Shown: piece after piece, positions 5,918-10,448 of the stretch
Position numbering within the stretch: position 1 is the first letter of the stretch
Layout: every line of letters starts with the position of its first letter
Assembly (NCBI GenBank): GCA_023415605.1
Contig: JAEZKB010000058.1
Coordinates: 1-10,448 of the forward strand
Direction: 5' to 3'
Source of the DNA: Pseudomonadota bacterium
GTDB taxonomy: Bacteria; Pseudomonadota; Alphaproteobacteria; Rhizobiales; Devosiaceae
DNA length: 10,448 bases
The notes under the pieces: model-generated
Told to the model about the DNA's origin: nothing
Database searches by the model: none
Seen by the model: the letters and a program-made list of their open reading frames with translations, nothing else
Program-made: the position numbers and the translations under genes

Positions 5918-6724
5918 ATGCAGACCGAGACCGACGACACGCTGGTTGCTTTTGACGCCGAAGGCCTTGCCCTGCCGCCCGGCGGGCGGGATGGGGTTGT
6001 CGAGCATGACGGCGCCAGCATCTGGTACGCCAGTTTCGGTGATGGCCCGCCGGTGATCCTGCTGCATGGCGGGATGGGGCACGCCGGCAATATGGCCAAG
6101 CAGGTGCCGGCGCTGATAGCGGCGGGTTACCGAGCGATCGCGATCGACAGCCGTGGCCAGGGGCGCAGCAGCTGGGACGGGCGCCCCTATTCGTATGAGC
6201 TGATGGCAGCCGATGTGTTCGCGGTGATGGACCAACTGGGCATTGCGAACGCCGCCGTGGTCGGTTGGAGCGATGGGGCGTGCATCGGGCTGGTCATGGC
6301 CAAGGCGCGGCCGGAGCGGGTCGCGGGGCTGTTCTACTTCGCCTGCAATGTCGACCCGAGCGGCACCTGGCTGTTCGAGATGAGCGAGACGATCGGCCGT
6401 TGCATCAGCGGGCATCAAAAGGACTATGCGGCGCTGTCGCCGACGCCGGACGGGTTCCAGAAGATGGCGGATGCGCTGCAGGTGATGCAGCGGGAACAAC
6501 CGAACTACGGTGCTGCGGACCTGGCCTCAGTCGCCGGGCCGGTGACGGTGGTGCAGGCGGAGCGGGACGAGTTCATCCGGCCCGAGCATGCGCGGTACAT
6601 TGCCGCGACTATCCCCGATGCGCGCTATATCGAGTTGCCGGGGGTGAGCCATTTCGCGCCGCTGCAGCGGCCGGCGCAGTTCAATGCAGCAGTGCTCGAC
6701 TTCCTCGGAAGGCTGCCGGCCTAG
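5918..6724 (+). CDS. Alpha/beta-fold hydrolase
   Basis: A 268-residue alpha/beta hydrolase of the common small esterase/lactonase type. The oxyanion-hole loop is LLHGGMG (48-54) and the strand-turn DSRGQGRS (77-84) is typical. The nucleophile is Ser118 in VGWSDG, the likely acid Asp217 in ERDEFIR and the base His245 in GVSHFAP. No signal peptide is visible. The start has GGAGG at 5908-5912, 5 bases before the ATG. It lies 69 bases after the second amidase and probably ends the operon. Relatives include 3-oxoadipate enol-lactonase-like enzymes and RutD, the partner of RutB in pyrimidine breakdown, but no specific match is strong enough to name it. By context it would act on an ester, lactone, enamine or amide product of the earlier steps. 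Its TAG stop overlaps the stop codon of the convergent ABC ATPase gene, sharing the bases CTAG (6721-6724). Confidence 0.92.
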   Translation: MQTETDDTLVAFDAEGLALPPGGRDGVVEHDGASIWYASFGDGPPVILLHGGMGHAGNMAKQVPALIAAGYRAIAIDSRGQGRSSWDGRPYSYELMAADVFAVMDQLGIANAAVVGWSDGACIGLVMAKARPERVAGLFYFACNVDPSGTWLFEMSETIGRCISGHQKDYAALSPTPDGFQKMADALQVMQREQPNYGAADLASVAGPVTVVQAERDEFIRPEHARYIAATIPDARYIELPGVSHFAPLQRPAQFNAAVLDFLGRLPA

Positions 6725-7455
6725 GCAGCGGCGATGAGTTGCCGGGTATAGTCGTCGGCGATGGCGCCGGAGCGGAGCTGGTCGCGGGTGAGGGTCTCGA
6801 CCGGCTCGGCATTGCGCATGACCATCAGGCTTTCGCACATGTAGGAGATGACCGCGAGGTCGTGCGAGACGATGACGAAGGTCAAGCCGAGTTCCTGACG
6901 CAAGCGGTTGAGGAGGTTGAGAATTTCGGCCTGGATCGAGACGTCCAGCGCCGAAGTCGGCTCATCCAGCAGCAGGACTTTCGGGGACAGCGCGAGGGCG
7001 CGGGCGATGGCGACGCGCGGGCGCTGGCCGCCGCTGAGTTCGTGCGGATAGCGGAACTGGAAGGTGGCGGACAGGCCGATCAGATCGAGCAGTTCGGCGG
7101 TGCGGCGCTGGGGGTTGTCGATGCCCTGGATCTGCATCGGTTCGGCGATCTGGTGGCCGATGACGTAGCGTGGATGCAGCGAGGCGTAGGGGTCCTGGAA
7201 GACCATCTGCACCACCCTGGCCATCTGTTTCCGCGGGGTTTTATGAGGGTCGAGACCATCGATGCGGATGGTGCCGGACCAGTCAGGATTGAGGCCCATG
7301 ATGGTGCGGAGAATGGTAGACTTGCCCGAGCCGGACTCGCCCACCAGCCCAAAACTGCCGCCGCGTTGAACGACAAATGAACAGCCTTTGACGGCGGTCT
7401 TGTCGGCGAAGCGGACGGAGAGATCACGAACCTCGATCATTGGAGTCTCGGTCAT
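6721..7455 (-). CDS. Dipeptide/oligopeptide ABC transporter ATPase (DppF/OppF-type)
   Basis: A 244-residue nucleotide-binding subunit that would power import through the B and C permeases. Seen in order: Walker A GESGSGKST (39-47), Q-loop Gln87 in VFQDPYASL, ABC signature LSGGQ (140-144), Walker B LLLDEP (161-166), D-loop SALD and switch His198. Two points are odd. The residue two after LSGGQ is Pro146 (LSGGQRPRV) where this family nearly always has Gln, read as CCG from 7020-7018. The protein is also some 60-90 residues shorter than the usual DppF/OppF, lacking most of the C-terminal oligopeptide-transporter extension. The ATG overlaps the stop of the upstream ATPase gene as ATGA, implying translational coupling. 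Substrate class is inferred from the whole operon: peptides are typical, but nickel, opine, glutathione and small-amide importers share this family. Confidence 0.93.
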   Translation of the reverse strand: MTETPMIEVRDLSVRFADKTAVKGCSFVVQRGGSFGLVGESGSGKSTILRTIMGLNPDWSGTIRIDGLDPHKTPRKQMARVVQMVFQDPYASLHPRYVIGHQIAEPMQIQGIDNPQRRTAELLDLIGLSATFQFRYPHELSGGQRPRVAIARALALSPKVLLLDEPTSALDVSIQAEILNLLNRLRQELGLTFVIVSHDLAVISYMCESLMVMRNAEPVETLTRDQLRSGAIADDYTRQLIAAA

Positions 7456-8288
7456 GCCCAGCTCGCCTCGCGCTGGAGGGTGGGAAGCGGCTCGAGCGGA
7501 CCATCGATGCGCGGCAGGCAGGAGAGCAGACCGCGGGTATAGGGGTGCTGCGCCTCGTGGAGGCGGGAGGCCTCGAGGGTCTCGACGATGCGGCCGGCAT
7601 ACATGACGATAACGCGGTCGCAGAACTTCGACACCAGGTTGAGGTCGTGACTGATGAAGATCAGGCCCATGCCGCGGCGGGTGACGAGTTCGTCGAGGAT
7701 GGAAAGGACCTGGGTGCGGACGGAGACGTCGAGAGCCGACGTCGGTTCGTCGGCGATGAGCAGGTCGGGCTCACGCACCACCATCATGGCGATCATCACG
7801 CGCTGGCCCATGCCGCCCGAGAGTTCGTGCGGATAGAGGCGCGCAACGCGCTCGGGCTCGCGGATGTGGACGGCTTCAAGAGTCTGCAGCGCCTTGGTGC
7901 GGGCATCGCGGCCGCTGATCGAGCGGTCGCCGATGCGGATGGCTTCGACGATCTGTGCACCGACGCGGAGGACGGGGTTCAGCGAGAATTTCGGATCCTG
8001 CAGGATCATGCCCATGCGGCCGCCGCGGAGTGACCGGCGCAGCTTGGGCGAGGCGGACTGCAGGTCGATACCGTCGAACTCGAGGCGGTCGGCGGACATG
8101 CGCGCATAGGGCGGCAGGACGCCGAGCAGCGAGCGGCCGGTGAGGCTCTTGCCGGAACCGGACTCGCCGACGATGCCGAGCTTTTCGCGGCCCAATGAGA
8201 AGCTGACGCCGCGCACCGCGTCCTTCCAGTCGCCGTCATCGTTGCGGAAGGCGACGCGCAGGTTTTCGATCTCGACGAGGCTGCTCAT
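7452..8288 (-). CDS. Dipeptide/oligopeptide ABC transporter ATPase (DppD/OppD-type)
   Basis: A 278-residue nucleotide-binding subunit, pairing with the F-type ATPase under the membrane. Walker A is GESGSGKS (41-48), Q-loop Gln97 in ILQDPKFSLNP, signature LSGGM (156-160), Walker B LLIADEP (176-182) and switch His214. The tail HPYTRGLLSCLPR (248-260) is the start of the C-terminal oligopeptide-transporter region; the cysteine-rich FeS-type tail of longer DppD proteins is not present. LSGGM instead of LSGGQ is usual for this subunit. I start at ATG 8288-8286, which gives an MSSLVEIENL beginning and an ATGA overlap with the permease C stop; the frame is open further upstream (to 8552), but that part is shadow of the permease gene. 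The substrate is not visible from sequence. Confidence 0.94.
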   Translation of the reverse strand: MSSLVEIENLRVAFRNDDGDWKDAVRGVSFSLGREKLGIVGESGSGKSLTGRSLLGVLPPYARMSADRLEFDGIDLQSASPKLRRSLRGGRMGMILQDPKFSLNPVLRVGAQIVEAIRIGDRSISGRDARTKALQTLEAVHIREPERVARLYPHELSGGMGQRVMIAMMVVREPDLLIADEPTSALDVSVRTQVLSILDELVTRRGMGLIFISHDLNLVSKFCDRVIVMYAGRIVETLEASRLHEAQHPYTRGLLSCLPRIDGPLEPLPTLQREASWA

Positions 8289-9178
8289 TGGCGCTGCCTC
8301 AGATGTGGATCGAGCAGGTCGCGCAGGGCGTCGCCGAGCAGGTTGAAGCCAAGCGAGACGATGAAGATGGCCGCGCCCGGAATGGTCGCGACCCACCACT
8401 GGTCGAAGATGAATTTGCGGCCGGTGGAAATCATCGCGCCCCATTCGGGCAGCGGCGGTTGCGCCCCGAGGCCGATGAAGCCGAGACCGGCGGCGGTCAA
8501 AATGATGCCGGCCATGTCGAAGGTCATGCGGACGATGACCGAGGAGAGGCACATGGGGATGATATGGAGGAAGACGATGCGGGCCTCGCTGGCGCCGGCG
8601 AGGCGGATGGCGTTGACGTAGTCGGAGTTGCGGATGACCAGCGCCTCGGCCCGCGCCAGACGCGCGTAAGGCGGCCAGGCGGTGAGCGTGATGGCGAGGG
8701 CGGCGTTGACGATGCCGGGGCCGAGGGCGGCGACAAAGGCCAGCGCGAGCAGCAGTTTGGGAACGGCGAGGAAGACGTCGGTGACGCGCATGAAGATGCG
8801 GTCGATCCAGCCGCCGGAATTGCCGGAGACAGCGCCGATGATCAAGCCGATCGGCGCGGACGTGACGATCACCAGCGCTACAATCAGCAAGGTCAGGCGC
8901 GAACCATGCAGGATGCGCGAATAGATGTCGCGGCCGAGTTCGTCGGCACCGAGCCAGTATTCGGCGCTCGGCGCGGCCAGGCGATCCGAGAGGCTTGGCA
9001 GATAGGGGTCGTGCGTTTGCAGCAGGTTGGCGAAGGCGGCAGCAAAGAGCAGCGCCAAGACGATCACCAACCCGACGACGCCGAGCGGATTGCGGAAGAA
9101 GCGGCGGGCGAAGCGCTTGACCTCGGTGAGGCGGGCGGCGCGGAGGGCGCGCTTGCTATCGAGGATATCGATCGTCAT
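8285..9178 (-). CDS. Dipeptide/oligopeptide ABC transporter permease (DppC/OppC-type)
   Basis: A 297-residue inner-membrane permease of usual DppC length. A basic cytoplasmic N-terminus (about 9-30) leads into a first membrane helix (about 33-53). Then come the periplasmic segment with the subfamily motif LGADELGRDIYSR (76-88) and further hydrophobic helices near 96-118, 138-156, 212-235 and 264-285. The EAA loop that docks onto the ATPases is YVNAIRLAGASEARIVFLHIIP-like at 187-208. The C-terminal LGDALRDLLDPHLR is characteristic of this subunit. I chose ATG 9178-9176: GGGAG lies 8 bases upstream on the minus strand and the codon overlaps the stop of the B permease as ATGA. The reading frame stays open to 9616, but that stretch is the permease B gene read out of frame. 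Confidence 0.94.
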   Translation of the reverse strand: MTIDILDSKRALRAARLTEVKRFARRFFRNPLGVVGLVIVLALLFAAAFANLLQTHDPYLPSLSDRLAAPSAEYWLGADELGRDIYSRILHGSRLTLLIVALVIVTSAPIGLIIGAVSGNSGGWIDRIFMRVTDVFLAVPKLLLALAFVAALGPGIVNAALAITLTAWPPYARLARAEALVIRNSDYVNAIRLAGASEARIVFLHIIPMCLSSVIVRMTFDMAGIILTAAGLGFIGLGAQPPLPEWGAMISTGRKFIFDQWWVATIPGAAIFIVSLGFNLLGDALRDLLDPHLRQRQ

Positions 9179-10209
9179 TTGGCCAGCTCCCGCGAGCGAG
9201 GATCGAGGACGCGGTAGAGCACGTCGGAGAGCATGTTGAGCAGCACGAAGACGCAGCCGACGAGCAGCGTGCCGCCGAGGACGGCGTTCATGTCGGCGGC
9301 GAACAGCGACGAGTAGATGTAGTTGCCGATGCCGGGCCAGGAGAAGATGGTTTCGACTAGCACGGACCCTTCGAGCAGGCCGCCATAGCTCAGCGCGATG
9401 ACGGTCACCAAGGGAATGGCGGCGTTGCGCAGGGCGTGGCCCATGACGACGGCAAACTCGCTGGCACCCTTGAGGCGTGCGGTCAGCACATATTCGCGGC
9501 TCAACTGATCGAGCATGACCGACCGGGTCATGCGGGAAATGTAGGCCAGCGAATAGTAGCCGAGAAGCAGCGCCGGGAGCGTCATATGCGAGATGGCGTT
9601 TGCGAAGATTTCCCACTCACCGGCGATGGCGCTATCGACGAGGATCATGCCGGTGACGCGCGGCACGATGCCCACGAAGAAGACGTCGAGCTGGCCCGGG
9701 CCGGCGACCCAGCCGAGCAGGTAGTAGAAGACAAAAAGCCCCACGAGGCCGAGCCAGAAGATGGGCACCGAATAGCCGATGAGGCCGACAACGCGGATCA
9801 GGTGATCGGGCCACTTCTCGTGCCAGTAGGCCGAGGCGACGCCCATGGGCACGCCGAGCAATACGCCGATGAGGAGGCCGATGGTCGCGAGTTCGAGCGT
9901 GGCCGGGAAGAAGTTGAGAAGGTCGGTGAGAACCGGGCGCGAGGTGGAATAGGAGATGCCGAAATCGCCGCGTAGGAGGCGCATGAGGTAGTCGCCGAAC
10001 TGCACCCAGACAGGCTTGTCGAGGCCAAGTTCGAGATAGACGCGCTCATAGACCTCGGGCAGCGCCTTCTCGCCGACAATGGCGAGAACCGGATCGATAG
10101 GCAGGACGCGGCCGATGAAGAAGGTGAGTGCAGCCAGGCCCACGAGCGTGATGGCGACCGTCAGCAGCCACGAGCCGACGCCGGTGAAGAGGCGGAGGGA
10201 GCGGGTCAT
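9175..10209 (-). CDS. Dipeptide/oligopeptide ABC transporter permease (DppB/OppB-type)
   Basis: A 344-residue inner-membrane permease, close to the usual DppB length. A membrane helix at about 13-35 is followed by a periplasmic segment with GDFGISYSTSRPV (81-93), a hallmark of the B subunit, and by helices around 104-127, 137-167, 213-225, 263-284 and 313-333. The EAA loop is at about 240-262 (YVLTARLKGASEF onward) and the end is LYRVLDPRSRE, as in relatives. ATG 10209-10207 gives the normal MTRSLRLF beginning. The frame stays open to 10275, but the added residues (SPLAGEGQGGG) are the typical read-through of a GC-rich intergenic palindrome, not protein. No good ribosome site precedes the ATG, so initiation may be weak or depend on RNA folding. 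It is the first transporter gene in the window; the binding-protein gene should lie upstream, beyond the right edge. Confidence 0.94.
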   Translation of the reverse strand: MTRSLRLFTGVGSWLLTVAITLVGLAALTFFIGRVLPIDPVLAIVGEKALPEVYERVYLELGLDKPVWVQFGDYLMRLLRGDFGISYSTSRPVLTDLLNFFPATLELATIGLLIGVLLGVPMGVASAYWHEKWPDHLIRVVGLIGYSVPIFWLGLVGLFVFYYLLGWVAGPGQLDVFFVGIVPRVTGMILVDSAIAGEWEIFANAISHMTLPALLLGYYSLAYISRMTRSVMLDQLSREYVLTARLKGASEFAVVMGHALRNAAIPLVTVIALSYGGLLEGSVLVETIFSWPGIGNYIYSSLFAADMNAVLGGTLLVGCVFVLLNMLSDVLYRVLDPRSRELAK

Positions 10210-10237
10210 GTGACGTCGTTCGGCGCGGGAAGAGTAC

Positions 10238-10273
10238 CCGCCACCCTGTCCCTCCCCCGCAAGGGGGGAGGAC
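10238..10273. repeat. GC-rich intergenic palindrome, copy 1
   Basis: CCTCCCCC (10251-10258) pairs perfectly with GGGGGAGG (10264-10271) around a 5-base loop. The stem extends outward with TGTCC/GGACA if one base is bulged. This is the type of dispersed extragenic palindrome common in alphaproteobacterial genomes, known to me from its read-through translation SPLAGEG-GG. Family membership is from recognition, not a search. Confidence 0.6.
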
Positions 10274-10329
10274 ACCCTGTGGCACCAACTATCGTCGCAC
10301 CCCCACCGGCGAATGAAACCGGCGTCTCC

Positions 10330-10360
10330 CGCTCCCTTTCCGGGGGACAGGGGTGGGGGT
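10330..10360. repeat. GC-rich intergenic palindrome, copy 2, opposite orientation
   Basis: Read on the minus strand this gives CCCCCACCCCTGTCCC, then CCGGAAAGGGAG. This matches copy 1 (CCACCC-TGTCCCTCCCCCGCAAGGGG) with a short gap and a few changes. The two copies thus form an inverted pair about 60 bases apart, as in composite extragenic palindromes, and could fold on each other in RNA or DNA. Confidence 0.5.
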
Positions 10361-10402
10361 AGTTGTGGGCACTCAAGCTGGCCAAGGGCTACTCCGAAGT
10401 GA

Positions 10403-10426
10403 ACCGGAGGCCCTGAGGCCTCCGGT
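10403..10426 (-). terminator. Perfect 10-bp hairpin, possible terminator or attenuator between binding-protein and permease genes
   Basis: ACCGGAGGCC (10403-10412) and GGCCTCCGGT (10417-10426) are exactly complementary around CTGA, a strong GC-rich stem with a 4-base loop. On the minus strand it would follow the possible stop at 10440-10438 by about a dozen bases. No real T-run follows (TTCACTT), so termination would be partial at best. Such stems between binding-protein and permease genes commonly stabilise the upstream mRNA and lower permease expression. Confidence 0.5.
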
Positions 10427-10448
10427 AGTACCTGTGACTATTCCTTGC

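Larger units (their letters stand above)
10210..10448. other. Non-coding region upstream of the transporter operon
   Basis: About 240 bases with no convincing gene. It holds two inverted copies of a GC-rich palindrome and a perfect hairpin (listed separately). On the minus strand the last bases read AAG GAA TAG (10446-10438), which could be the end of the upstream gene, by context the ABC binding-protein gene, with the hairpin just past its stop. Only two codons are visible, so this is a guess. I see no clear promoter for the permease genes here, which fits transcription from further upstream. Confidence 0.5.

Noticed and set aside
5006..6499. 497-residue minus-strand open frame across the second amidase and alpha/beta hydrolase
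   Set aside because: Spans two real genes and their gap, is Arg/His-rich and has no family features.
8288..9217. 309-residue plus-strand frame antisense to permease C
   Set aside because: Extremely acidic, Gly/Asp/Glu-rich shadow translation; the minus-strand permease is unambiguous.
10210..10275. N-terminal extension of permease B
   Set aside because: The added residues come from an intergenic palindrome and do not belong to any DppB-type N-terminus; ATG 10209 gives the normal beginning.
1..10448. CRISPR arrays, insertion sequences, tRNA genes or phage genes
   Set aside because: Looked for by eye on both strands and not seen; base composition is even along the window with no sign of a recent insertion.

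Overview
The window is a GC-rich (about two-thirds G+C by eye), gene-dense stretch of a bacterial chromosome or large replicon. An alphaproteobacterium of the Hyphomicrobiales (Rhizobium/Devosia-like) is my best guess, inferred from the base composition, the codon use and a GC-rich intergenic palindrome near the right end of a type common in that group. Nothing in the window fixes the genus. I see no rRNA, tRNA, CRISPR array, transposase or integrase.

Layout. At 72-491 (minus) lies a MarR-family regulator. Its 222-bp upstream gap holds a perfect 10-bp inverted repeat. At 714-1760 (minus) is a protein of the periplasmic-binding-protein fold that resembles AmiC, the cytoplasmic amide sensor of Pseudomonas; it has no signal peptide. 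A 277-bp divergent promoter region separates it from a plus-strand run of four hydrolase genes: an amidase-signature amidase (2038-3462), an isochorismatase-family cysteine hydrolase (3489-4184), a second, quite different amidase-signature amidase (4283-5848) and an alpha/beta hydrolase (5918-6724). Converging on this run from the right is a minus-strand dipeptide/oligopeptide-type ABC transporter: permease B (9175-10209), permease C (8285-9178), ATPase D (7452-8288) and ATPase F (6721-7455). Each neighbouring pair is joined by a 4-nt ATGA start/stop overlap. The last 239 bases are non-coding, with an inverted pair of GC-rich palindromes and a perfect hairpin. The gene upstream of the transporter, expected to encode its binding protein, lies outside the window except possibly for its last codons.

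How it may work together (inference). The transporter would import a small amide, peptide or N-carbamoyl compound. The AmiC-like protein and the MarR protein would sense it or a product. The four hydrolases would cut amide or ureido C-N bonds in turn, releasing ammonia and a carbon skeleton. All the catalytic residues expected of the four enzymes are present. The substrate cannot be read from sequence. The most unusual points are the AmiC-like sensor paired with amidase-signature enzymes rather than a nitrilase-type amidase and with no AmiR in view, the operator-like dyads, and the convergent operons that share a CTAG at their stop codons.
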